A DNA stretch of 12,686 nt from positions 1-12,686 of the forward strand of contig JBMFXC010000076.1 of NCBI GenBank assembly GCA_049964655.1, read 5' to 3'. The translations under genes and the position numbers were made by a program. Below the pieces are notes generated by a model. It had not been told where the DNA came from. It ran no database searches and saw only the letters and a program-made list of their open reading frames with translations. Below are positions 1-6,424 of the stretch, in pieces. This DNA is from JAJZJT01 sp049964655 (GTDB lineage: Bacteria > Actinomycetota > Acidimicrobiia > Acidimicrobiales > RAAP-2). The stretch's first letter is position 1. Every line of letters begins with the position of its first letter.

Positions 1-304
1 ACCGATCGTCGGCATGGCGGCTACCCCGGATGGAGGGGGCTACTGGGAGGTGGCCGCTGACGGGGGGATCTTCGCCTTCGGAGATGCCCAGTTCTACGGG
101 TCGATGGGGGGCCACCCCCTCAACCAACCGATCGTCGGCATGGCGGCCACCCCGGATGGAGGGGGCTACTGGGAGGTGGCCTCTGACGGGGGGATCTTCT
201 CCTTCGGGGACGCCCTGTTCTACGGCTCGATGGGGGGCCACCCCTTGAACAAGCCGATCGTCGGGATGTGCGAGATCACTCCGCCTGGTCTGAACGTGGC
301 GTGA
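1..304 (+). CDS. C-terminal fragment of a 42-residue-repeat (GGYW/GGIFSFGDA) protein, 5' end outside window
   Basis: The reading frame is open from base 2 and ends with TGA at 302-304, so only the C-terminus of a longer protein is present. It holds two complete 42-residue repeats (bases 2-127 and 128-253) and the start of a third that breaks off into a short unrelated tail with one cysteine. Each repeat reads PIVGMAATPDGGGYWEVA, then DGGIF-FGDA, then FYGSMGGHPLN. Glycine and aromatic residues at fixed positions suggest a beta-rich solenoid or propeller-like module. Proteins with such repeats are, as I recall, frequent in Acidimicrobiia, often secreted with an unrelated N-terminal enzyme domain, but the N-terminus is not visible and I assign no function. 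There is no downstream partner on the same transcript: 107 bp separate it from the next gene, which has its own candidate promoter. Confidence 0.85.
   Translation, partial: PIVGMAATPDGGGYWEVAADGGIFAFGDAQFYGSMGGHPLNQPIVGMAATPDGGGYWEVASDGGIFSFGDALFYGSMGGHPLNKPIVGMCEITPPGLNVA
2..253 (+). repeat. 126-bp tandem coding repeat, two full copies plus partial third
   Basis: Copies at 2-127 and 128-253 differ at 11 of 126 positions by my hand count. The third copy starts at 254 and is recognisable only for its first 5 codons or so. The period is exactly 42 codons. High DNA-level identity, with about half of the differences silent, points to recent duplication or gene conversion between repeat units. 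Confidence 0.9.
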
Positions 305-397
305 TCGGGACGTCCGGCGGCAACCACGGCGGTCAGCGTCCACGATCCCCGGCGACCGACGGGCGACCAACGGACGAAACCGCAGCACGGGTAGGCG

Positions 398-403
398 TAC
401 ACT
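398..403 (+). promoter_or_regulatory. candidate -10 element (TACACT) of the DUF948/alaS block
   Basis: TACACT fits the actinobacterial TAnnnT -10 consensus and lies 8 nt before the ATG at 412. That spacing would place the transcription start at or within a few bases of the start codon, that is, a leaderless mRNA. No Shine-Dalgarno sequence precedes the ATG, which agrees. I see no good -35 hexamer. Confidence 0.45.
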
Positions 404-411
404 GACGCGTC

Positions 412-810
412 ATGTCCGCTGCCGAGGTCGCCGCTGTCGTGGCTGCGGGGTGCTCGACGGTGTCCGTGGTGGTCATCGCCGTGGTGGCCCGCACGCTCCG
501 GCGTCAGGTGCATGTCCTCGAGCGGACGGTGACGCAGCTGTCGGAGTCGACGGTGCCCCTGGTGGCGGATGCCCACCGGGTGGTCGGGCAGGCGGCGAGC
601 GAGCTCGAACGGGTGGGGGTGGTGCTCGAACGAACCGGTTCTGTGGCGGCCACCGTCGACTCGGCGAGCCGTCTGGCCTACCGGGCGTTCGCCAACCCGG
701 TCGTGAAGGTGCTGGCGGTGGGGGCCGGAGCGAGCGGCGGGGTGCGCCAACTGCGGCGGCGACGTGCCGACGGCGAGGCCCGAACACCACGTGGCCGAGG
801 AGGTCGCTGA
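412..810 (+). CDS. DUF948-like membrane-anchored coiled-coil protein
   Basis: The protein has 132 residues. Residues 3-27 form a hydrophobic, alanine/valine-rich membrane segment, followed by RTLRRQ and a long amphipathic helix (residues 30-85) with heptad-like spacing of Leu/Val and many Glu/Arg/Gln. This is the usual build of DUF948 proteins: an N-terminal membrane anchor and a coiled coil facing one side of the membrane. The C-terminus (about residues 105-132) is a basic Arg/Gly-rich tail. DUF948 proteins have no established biochemical role. In Actinobacteria they commonly sit just upstream of alaS together with a second small membrane protein, as here. The ATG at 412 is chosen because the membrane segment starts immediately after it and a TAnnnT element lies 8 nt upstream. 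The following gene starts 2 bp after the stop, so the two are probably co-transcribed. Confidence 0.8.
   Translation: MSAAEVAAVVAAGCSTVSVVVIAVVARTLRRQVHVLERTVTQLSESTVPLVADAHRVVGQAASELERVGVVLERTGSVAATVDSASRLAYRAFANPVVKVLAVGAGASGGVRQLRRRRADGEARTPRGRGGR
797..804 (+). promoter_or_regulatory. strong Shine-Dalgarno (GAGGAGGT) that fixes the next start
   Basis: GAGGAGGT ends 8 nt before the GTG at 813 and overlaps the end of the DUF948-like gene. It is the best ribosome binding site in the window. It supports GTG 813 as the start of the second small protein, although that frame stays open much further upstream. Confidence 0.7.
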
Positions 811-812
811 AC

Positions 813-1313
813 GTGCCGCGGCGGTCGGCATGGCTGGCGGCGGGCGTCGTGTTCGGTGCCGGTTCGTCGCTGTGGGCCGAGCGGGCCCTCCGCCGCACCG
901 TGCGGCGGACGGCCGCCGCTGTCCAACCCGATGCCGTGGTGCGCCAAGTGGGCCGTGCTGCCCGAGATGCCGCGGAAGCGGCAGGCGCTCGCGTCACCGA
1001 GGCCGTCGATGCCGGACGCCAGGCGATGCACCGTCGGGAGGACGAGCTGTGGGCGGGACTGTCCGCCGCCGGGCACGGAGACCGTCACGAGCTCGCGGGG
1101 AAGACCATGGGATGGCAGACGGACGACCGTGGCGAGTTGTGCGCCGACACCGGACGACCGGGGACCGTGGGCGGTTCGGGGTCGAACGCGCCTGTACCAA
1201 GCCGGCGCGAGCCGGTGGCCGGTGGTGACCGGGGGTGGGGCCGTCGCACTCGACTGGCTCGTCAGGGACGACCGCGCCGACCCAGGACCGGGACGACGCC
1301 TTCGGCCCACTAG
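813..1313 (+). CDS. small membrane-anchored protein of the alaS neighbourhood (DUF6167-like)
   Basis: This 166-residue protein starts at GTG 813 behind a strong Shine-Dalgarno. Residues 5-20 (SAWLAAGVVFGAGSSLW) form a single N-terminal membrane segment. After it come a basic stretch (ERALRRTVRRT) and a helical region with Ala/Arg/Glu repeats to about residue 85. Small proteins of this form, labelled DUF6167 or hypothetical, commonly lie between a DUF948 gene and alaS in Actinobacteria; the family match is by pattern and context only. The C-terminal part (about residues 90-166) is rich in Gly, Arg, Pro and Asp with no secondary-structure pattern. It is either a disordered tail or run-on after an undetected frameshift. 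The stop TAG (1311-1313) overlaps the candidate -10 element of alaS. No function is known. Confidence 0.65.
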   Translation: MPRRSAWLAAGVVFGAGSSLWAERALRRTVRRTAAAVQPDAVVRQVGRAARDAAEAAGARVTEAVDAGRQAMHRREDELWAGLSAAGHGDRHELAGKTMGWQTDDRGELCADTGRPGTVGGSGSNAPVPSRREPVAGGDRGWGRRTRLARQGRPRRPRTGTTPSAH

Positions 1314-1316
1314 GCT
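1311..1316 (+). promoter_or_regulatory. candidate -10 element (TAGGCT) of alaS
   Basis: TAGGCT fits TAnnnT and lies 8 nt before the GTG at 1325, the same spacing as at 398-403. Its first three bases are the stop codon of the preceding gene. No Shine-Dalgarno precedes the GTG, so an additional leaderless alaS transcript is plausible. There is no clear -35. Confidence 0.4.
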
Positions 1317-1324
1317 CGCCCTTC

Positions 1325-3925
1325 GTGACCTCCGGCCGGGCGTTCGACGCCGAGCAGCTGCGCAGCGAGTTCACCCGCTTCTTCACCGAGCGGGGCCACG
1401 TCGCCGTACCGTCAGCGAGCCTCATCCCCCACGACCCGACGGTGCTGTTCACCATCGCCGGCATGGTTCCCTTCAAGCCGTACTTCGTCGGCGACGAACG
1501 ACCTCCCTGGCCGCGTGCCACCTCGGTGCAGAAGTGCTTCCGGACGCTCGACATCGACATCGTGGGGACGACGCACCGCCACTGCACCTTCTTCGAGATG
1601 CTGGGCAACTTCAGCTTCGGCGACTACTTCAAGGCGGAGGCCATTCCCTTCGCCTGGGAGCTGGTGACCGAGGTGCTCGGCATCGACGGCGACCGTCTGT
1701 GGGTCACCGTCTACGACAGCGACGACGAGGCCGCCGCCATTTGGACCGACGCCGTGGGCGTGGACCCCGGTCGGGTCCAACGCATGGGCGACGACAACTT
1801 CTGGCGGATGGGCGACACCGGGCCGTGCGGTCTGAGCTCGGAGCTCTACGTCGACAAGGGACCTGCTTACGGGGCCGAAGGAGGTCCCGCCCACGGCGGC
1901 CCCGAGCGTTTCGTCGAGATCTGGAACCTGGTCTTCATGCAGTACAACCGGCTCGTTGACGGGACGACTGAGCCGTTGCCGCGGCCGAGCATCGACACGG
2001 GCGCCGGGCTCGAGCGGATCCTTCCCGTCCTGCAAGGGGTCGACTCGATCTTCGCCACCGACCTGTTCGAGCCGGTGCTCGAGGTGGCCCAGTCCCTCAG
2101 CGGTCATCGCTACGGCCAGGACCCCACCGCCGACGTCGGCCTGCGCATCCTCGCCGACCACGGGCGGGCGATGGCCGTGCTCGTCTCGGACGGCGTGCTG
2201 CCCTCCAACGAAGGGCGAGGCTACGTGCTCCGTCGCATCATCCGCCGTGCCGTGCGCCGAGGGCGTCAGCTCGGCATCGGCGGTGGGGTCGTGGTGCCGC
2301 TGGCCGAGGCCGCGATCGGCGTGCTCGGCGGCGCCTACCCCGACCTCGTGGCCAACGGCGACCTCATCAGCGAGGTCCTCGAACGCGAGGAGGCGGCCTT
2401 CGTCCGCACGCTCGCCACCGGGTCGGCCATCCTCGAAGCCGAGCTGGCCACGGGGGTGCGCACCCTGTCCGGCGAGGACGCCTTTCGACTGCACGACACC
2501 TACGGCTTCCCCGTCGAGCTGACCGTGGAGATCGCCAGGGAGGCGGGCGTCGACGTCGACTTGGCCGGCTTCGAAGTCGCCATGGAGCGCCAGCGTCAGC
2601 GCGCTCGGGCAGCCGCCCGAGCCGGTCGCTCTCACGCCGACGAGCAGACCTACCGGTCGCTGCTCGACCGCCAGGGGCAGACGGTGTTCTTGGGGTACGG
2701 CCCCGACGGCTACGCGTCACCGGCCCAGGTGGTGGCCGTGCTCGACGCGTCCGAGTCGGGCGAACCAGGGGTCGTCGAGGTCTTCCTCGATCGGACGCCG
2801 TTCTACGCCGAGTCGGGTGGCCAGATGGGGGACACGGGAACGATCGTCACCGAGACGGGATCGGCGCACGTCTTCGACACCGTCGCTCCGCTTCCCGGCC
2901 TGGTGGCCCACCGGGCCCGGGTGACCGGGGAGCTCTTCGCCGGGCAGGACGCGCTGGCTACCATCGACGCACTCCGACGGGATGCCCTGCGTCGGAACCA
3001 CACCGCCACCCACCTGCTCCACGCTGCCTTGCGAACGGTGCTCGGCGACCACGTCCGCCAGCAAGGGTCGCTGGTAGCACCGGACCGCCTCCGGTTCGAC
3101 TTCAGCCACCGGGGCGCGGTGGCACCCGAAGAGCTCGGAGCAGTGGCGGCCATGGCCAACGAGGACGTCCTCACCGACGCTCCGGTGACGACGATCGAGA
3201 CGTCCAAGCAGGAAGCGGAAGCCTTGGGCGCCCTCGCCTTCTTCGGGGACAAGTACGGCGAGCGCGTCCGGGTGGTCCGGGCCGGCCCGCACTCGGTCGA
3301 GCTGTGCGGAGGGACGCACGTCGGGGCGCTCGGGATGGTCGGACCGGTCACGGTGGTCTCCGAGAGCTCGATCGGCGCGGGGACCCGACGGATCGAAGCA
3401 GTCACGGGAGCCCAGGCACTGGCACGGCTGACCGCCCGGGAGGGCCTGCTCGCCGAGGCCGCCGCGTTGCTCAAGACCGAGCCGGAGCAGGTGCCGGCAA
3501 CGCTCGAACGGCTGCTCGAGCGCCAGCGAGCCGCCGAGCGCGCCCTCGAGGAGTCCGAGCGTCGGTCGTTGGCGGCCGAGGCAGCAGCCCTCGCCTCCCA
3601 GGCGGTCGGTGGGATCGTCGTGGCGCGCCGGGACGGGCTTGCTCCGGACCTGGTCCGGGCCTTGGCCCAACAGGTTTGTCGGAGCGCGGAGCTGGCCGCC
3701 GTCGTGGTGGGTGGGAGCCCCGACGGCGAGCGAGCCACCGTCACGGTGTGCGTGGAGGATGCCGAAGCGGTCCGGACGACGGCCACCGAACTCGTCGCCG
3801 TGGTGGGTCCGCTGATCGGCGGTGGTGGCGGCGGATCGCCGGCACTGGCCACCGCCGGCGGCAAGGACCCGTCCGGGATCGACCGGGCGCTCGACGAGGT
3901 GCGTCGGGTCCTCGCCGGGCAGTGA
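1325..3925 (+). CDS. alaS: alanine--tRNA ligase
   Basis: This cytoplasmic class II synthetase charges tRNA-Ala with alanine using ATP and edits mischarged Ser/Gly. From the GTG at 1325 the protein has 866 residues, close to the usual 870-880. The N-terminal catalytic core shows ERGHVAVPSASLIP, TVLFTIAGMVPFKPYF, the HRHCTFFEMLGNFSFGDYFK block and later RRIIRRAVRRGR. The editing domain has both zinc-binding halves: HTATH (H559, H563) and CGGTH (C661, H665), matching the spacing of the E. coli enzyme. A coiled linker (about residues 700-760) leads to the C-terminal DHHA1/C-Ala region with a GGGGGGSP stretch, and the protein ends in SGIDRALDEVRRVL. GTG 1325 is preferred because homologues begin about ten residues before the FF-ERGH motif. 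An in-frame ATG at 1235 would add 30 non-conserved residues and overlap the upstream gene by 79 bp. The 3' end overlaps ruvX by 4 bp. Confidence 0.98.
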   Translation: MTSGRAFDAEQLRSEFTRFFTERGHVAVPSASLIPHDPTVLFTIAGMVPFKPYFVGDERPPWPRATSVQKCFRTLDIDIVGTTHRHCTFFEMLGNFSFGDYFKAEAIPFAWELVTEVLGIDGDRLWVTVYDSDDEAAAIWTDAVGVDPGRVQRMGDDNFWRMGDTGPCGLSSELYVDKGPAYGAEGGPAHGGPERFVEIWNLVFMQYNRLVDGTTEPLPRPSIDTGAGLERILPVLQGVDSIFATDLFEPVLEVAQSLSGHRYGQDPTADVGLRILADHGRAMAVLVSDGVLPSNEGRGYVLRRIIRRAVRRGRQLGIGGGVVVPLAEAAIGVLGGAYPDLVANGDLISEVLEREEAAFVRTLATGSAILEAELATGVRTLSGEDAFRLHDTYGFPVELTVEIAREAGVDVDLAGFEVAMERQRQRARAAARAGRSHADEQTYRSLLDRQGQTVFLGYGPDGYASPAQVVAVLDASESGEPGVVEVFLDRTPFYAESGGQMGDTGTIVTETGSAHVFDTVAPLPGLVAHRARVTGELFAGQDALATIDALRRDALRRNHTATHLLHAALRTVLGDHVRQQGSLVAPDRLRFDFSHRGAVAPEELGAVAAMANEDVLTDAPVTTIETSKQEAEALGALAFFGDKYGERVRVVRAGPHSVELCGGTHVGALGMVGPVTVVSESSIGAGTRRIEAVTGAQALARLTAREGLLAEAAALLKTEPEQVPATLERLLERQRAAERALEESERRSLAAEAAALASQAVGGIVVARRDGLAPDLVRALAQQVCRSAELAAVVVGGSPDGERATVTVCVEDAEAVRTTATELVAVVGPLIGGGGGGSPALATAGGKDPSGIDRALDEVRRVLAGQ

Positions 3926-4395
3926 CGGTCCCGACTGACGGACGGGTCGTCGGGCTCGACCTCGGCAGCCGGAGGATCGGCGTGGCCGTCTCCGACCGCA
4001 GCCGGGTGCTGGCCACCCCCCGGACGACCCTCGCGCGCACGGGCGACCCGGACGCGGACCGGGCGGTGATCGTCGGCCTGGTGGCCGAGGAGGAAGCGAC
4101 GTGCGTGCTGGTCGGCCTTCCGCTCGGGTTGGACGGCCGGGAGGGAACGGCTGCCCAGGGGGCCCGGGCCGAAGCCCGGGCACTGGCGGCAGCGCTCGCT
4201 CCCGCCGGCGTGCCGGTGGTGCTGTTCGACGAGCGGTTCACCACGGTGACAGCGCACCGGCTGCTCGCCGGGTCCGGTCTCGACGAACGACGTCGGCGCG
4301 CGGTCGTCGACCGTTCCTCGGCAACGGTCCTCGTCCAGGCGTTCCTCGACGGGCCGGCCGGCCGGGGCGAGCTGGTCGACCCGGAGGCGGGCTGA
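3922..4395 (+). CDS. ruvX: YqgF/RuvX family RNase H-fold nuclease (putative Holliday junction resolvase / pre-16S rRNA processing)
   Basis: The protein has 157 residues and starts at GTG 3922, whose GTGA overlaps the alaS stop. The YqgF fold is complete: GLDLGSRRIGVAVSD at residues 11-25 (first acidic residue D13), VLVGLPLGLDG at 62-72, LFDERFTT at 101-108 and the C-terminal DRSSATVLVQAFLD beginning at D130. These are the acidic and structural motifs of the RNase H-like active site. The family is named for proposed Holliday-junction resolution, while work in E. coli assigns YqgF to 5' maturation of 16S rRNA; the sequence cannot tell these apart. The alaS-ruvX-mltG order is widely conserved. 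No good Shine-Dalgarno is visible, so translation is probably coupled to alaS. Confidence 0.95.
   Translation: MTVPTDGRVVGLDLGSRRIGVAVSDRSRVLATPRTTLARTGDPDADRAVIVGLVAEEEATCVLVGLPLGLDGREGTAAQGARAEARALAAALAPAGVPVVLFDERFTTVTAHRLLAGSGLDERRRRAVVDRSSATVLVQAFLDGPAGRGELVDPEAG
4383..4387 (+). promoter_or_regulatory. Shine-Dalgarno GGAGG of mltG
   Basis: GGAGG lies inside the last codons of ruvX and ends 9 nt before the GTG at 4397. It supports that start, only 1 bp after the ruvX stop. Confidence 0.6.
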
Positions 4396-4396
4396 A

Positions 4397-5449
4397 GTGG
4401 CGGTTCGTCTCCACGCCCGTCCCACCCGCCTGCTCGGCCGCCATCCGTGGCGGCTGGCGATCGCCGCCACGGTGGTCGCTGTCGTCCTCGTGGTGGCCGC
4501 CATCGTCACCTGGGTCGAGGTAGAGGCCGCACCGAGCGGGCGCCGCGGCGCCCAGGTCATCGTGGACGTCCGCCCTGGCACCGGGACGGCCGGGCTGGCC
4601 GACGCACTGGCGCACAGCGGGGTGATCGGGAGCTCCCTCGCCTTTCGACTGTGGACCGGGTTCCACGACGTCCCGTTGATCCTGCCCGGGTACTACGCCT
4701 TCGACCGGGGTGAGGGCTTCGGTGCCATCGCGGCCGTGGTGGGCAACGGACCCAACGTGTTCTCGCTGGTCGTCCCCCCCGGCTTCACCGTGGCCGAGGT
4801 GGCGCACCGCCTCGGCGAGCTGCCGGGCCACACCGGGCAGCGGTTCTTGGCCTTGGCCACCAGTGGGACGGTGCGCTCGCCCTGGCAACCTGCCGGCTCT
4901 ACCAACCTCGACGGACTGCTCGGCACCGGGTCGTACCGCATCGTCCCGGGGCTCACCGACGCCACGCTCCTCCGGGAGATGATCGGCCGCTTCGACGCGC
5001 AAGCGGCGCGGCTCTCCCTGGCCGAAGGAGCTGCCCGTGAAGGCCTCACGCCCTACCAGGCGATCACCGCGGCGTCGATCGTCCAGAAAGAAGGCGTGAT
5101 CCAGAAGAACCTCGGGCCTGTCGCTCGGGTCGTGCTCAACCGGCTGGCCAAGGGGATGCCGCTGCAGATGGACTCCACCGTGCTCTACGCGCTCGGCCAG
5201 GACGGTGGCACTGTCACCAAGGCGGACCTGGCGTTGCCGTCGCCGTACAACTCGTACCTCCACGCCGGACTGACGCCCACCCCGATCTGCTTCCCGTCGA
5301 CAGCAGCGCTGTCGGCCATGTTGTCCCCGCCCCCGGGGAACTGGCTCTACTTCGTGGTCGTCGAGCCCGACGGTACCGAGGCCTTCTCGGCGACGTTCGG
5401 CGAGCAATTGGCCAACGAGGCTCTCGCCCAGAAGCGAGGGCTGCCGTGA
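4397..5449 (+). CDS. mltG: endolytic murein transglycosylase MltG (YceG-like)
   Basis: This inner-membrane enzyme cleaves nascent peptidoglycan glycan strands and so sets their length; it is often called a glycan terminase. The protein has 350 residues (E. coli 340). A short basic N-terminus is followed by one membrane segment at about residues 18-40, a LysM-like module (VIVDVRPGTGTAGLADAL onward, about 54-110), and the YceG catalytic domain. The catalytic block reads ITAASIVQKEG, then ARVVLNRLAKGMPLQMDSTVLYALG, and later PSPYNSYLHAGLTPTPI, all diagnostic. In many homologues the active-site region reads V-E-K-E; here it is V-Q-K-E, leaving E232 as the only glutamate and thus the likely catalytic residue. 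The gene lies 1 bp after ruvX and overlaps aroE by 4 bp. The nearby rodA-type gene gives a cell-wall context. Confidence 0.96.
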   Translation: MAVRLHARPTRLLGRHPWRLAIAATVVAVVLVVAAIVTWVEVEAAPSGRRGAQVIVDVRPGTGTAGLADALAHSGVIGSSLAFRLWTGFHDVPLILPGYYAFDRGEGFGAIAAVVGNGPNVFSLVVPPGFTVAEVAHRLGELPGHTGQRFLALATSGTVRSPWQPAGSTNLDGLLGTGSYRIVPGLTDATLLREMIGRFDAQAARLSLAEGAAREGLTPYQAITAASIVQKEGVIQKNLGPVARVVLNRLAKGMPLQMDSTVLYALGQDGGTVTKADLALPSPYNSYLHAGLTPTPICFPSTAALSAMLSPPPGNWLYFVVVEPDGTEAFSATFGEQLANEALAQKRGLP

Positions 5450-6321
5450 CGTCGGGGCGTCAGGGAGTCGGCGAACTGTCGGCACGCACCACGGTGGTCG
5501 GTGTCATCGGGATGCCCGTCGACCACTCGCTCTCGCCCCGGCTGCACAATGCCGCGTTTGCTGCCCTCGGGCTCGACTGGGTATCGGTGGCGTTCCCGGT
5601 TGCGGCCGGGACGGCTCCGACCGCGCTGGCCGGGGCGCGGGCGCTCGGGGTTCGGGGACTGTCGGTGACGATGCCGCACAAGGAGGCCGTCGCCGACGCC
5701 GTCGACGACGCGACGGACACCGTGCGAACCCTGGGCGCGGCGAACTGCGTCGACCTGGCGGACGGTCGGTTGACCGGGGTCAATACCGACGGAGCGGGGT
5801 TCGTGGCTGCGGTCGAGGAGGACGGCTGGTTCCATCCCGCCGGCGAACGGTGCGTGGTGCTCGGTGCCGGCGGTGCGGCGCGGGCGGTGGTGCTGGCACT
5901 GGCCGAGGCAGGTGCCGCCGAGGTGGTGGTGGTCAACCGGACGGCGTCCCGGGCGGCTCGGGCGGCCCGGCTGGCCGGTGCCGTCGGGCGAGTGGGGAGC
6001 GCGGCCGACGTGGCCGGTGCCGGTCTGGTGGTCAAGGCGACACCGGCGGGCATGACGGGCGTCGGAGGGGCTGGTCACGACGAGGTTGCCGTGCCCGGGC
6101 ACGGGCAGGTCGCCGTCGACCTGGTCTACGACCCGCCGATGACGCCGTGGTTGACGGCGGCCGAAGCGGCGGGCGCCCGGGTCCGCAACGGCCTGGGCAC
6201 CCTGCTCCACCAGGCGGCCTTCCAACTCGAGCGGTGGACGGGCCACGAGGTTCCCCGTCGCGCGCTGTGGGCTGCGGTGGCGCCCGACGGTAGGCCGGGG
6301 GTGCCCGGTCGCCTGTCATGA
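5446..6321 (+). CDS. aroE: shikimate dehydrogenase (NADP+)
   Basis: This cytoplasmic enzyme reduces 3-dehydroshikimate to shikimate in the chorismate pathway. The protein has 291 residues. The substrate-binding half has GMPVDHSLSPRLHN (residues 22-35), VTMPHK with catalytic K79, and GVNTDG with D115. The NADP half has the glycine-rich GAGGAARAV (140-148) and NRT (164-166), where Arg suits NADP rather than NAD binding. The C-terminal NGLGTLLHQAAFQLERWTG helix is typical. Translation starts at GTG 5446 inside the mltG stop (GTGA), with GAGGG 5 nt upstream. The last dozen or so residues (DGRPGVPGRLS) are not conserved and are encoded by DNA that is duplicated just past the stop. In other Actinobacteria aroE of this block is often followed by further aro genes; here a SEDS gene follows instead. 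Confidence 0.96.
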   Translation: MTSGRQGVGELSARTTVVGVIGMPVDHSLSPRLHNAAFAALGLDWVSVAFPVAAGTAPTALAGARALGVRGLSVTMPHKEAVADAVDDATDTVRTLGAANCVDLADGRLTGVNTDGAGFVAAVEEDGWFHPAGERCVVLGAGGAARAVVLALAEAGAAEVVVVNRTASRAARAARLAGAVGRVGSAADVAGAGLVVKATPAGMTGVGGAGHDEVAVPGHGQVAVDLVYDPPMTPWLTAAEAAGARVRNGLGTLLHQAAFQLERWTGHEVPRRALWAAVAPDGRPGVPGRLS

Positions 6322-6360
6322 GGTGGTGGGGAGTCGGGGGTGCCCGGTCGACTGTCGTGA
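6296..6360 (+). repeat. imperfect 26-bp direct repeat duplicating the aroE 3' end and stop
   Basis: A 26-bp segment at 6296-6321, covering the last aroE codons and TGA, recurs at 6335-6360 with two mismatches. The offset is 39 bp, that is 13 codons, so the second copy also reads GVPGRLS-stop in the aroE frame. It lies in the 103-bp gap before rodA. Confidence 0.85.
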
Positions 6361-6397
6361 CGAGTTGGGGCGCCTGGGGAGGCCACGCCCGGCGCGG

Positions 6398-6403
6398 TAG
6401 CCT
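6398..6403 (+). promoter_or_regulatory. candidate -10 element (TAGCCT) for rodA
   Basis: TAGCCT fits TAnnnT. The transcription start would be near 6410, followed by GGAG at 6414-6417, 7 nt before the GTG at 6425. A separate promoter is reasonable because the gap after aroE is 103 bp, the largest since alaS. The -35 match (TGGGGA at 6375-6380, 17-bp spacing) is weak. Confidence 0.35.
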
Positions 6404-6424
6404 GGGTGGGATCGGAGACCTGCC

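Noticed and set aside
304..411. RNA gene or small ORF between the repeat protein and the DUF948-like gene
   Set aside because: I see no tRNA-like arms, strong hairpin or start with a ribosome site in these 107 bases; only the -10 candidate at 398-403 stands out.
1412..2635. Long open frame on the minus strand opposite alaS (about 400 codons)
   Set aside because: It lies wholly inside alaS, which has complete family motifs; the translation is His/Asp/Gly-rich with no membrane or domain pattern, as expected from the antisense of a GC-rich gene.
2717..4581. Long minus-strand frames opposite alaS, ruvX and mltG
   Set aside because: The translations are Arg/Pro/Ser-rich and cross three well-supported genes. 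They are shadows of high third-position GC.
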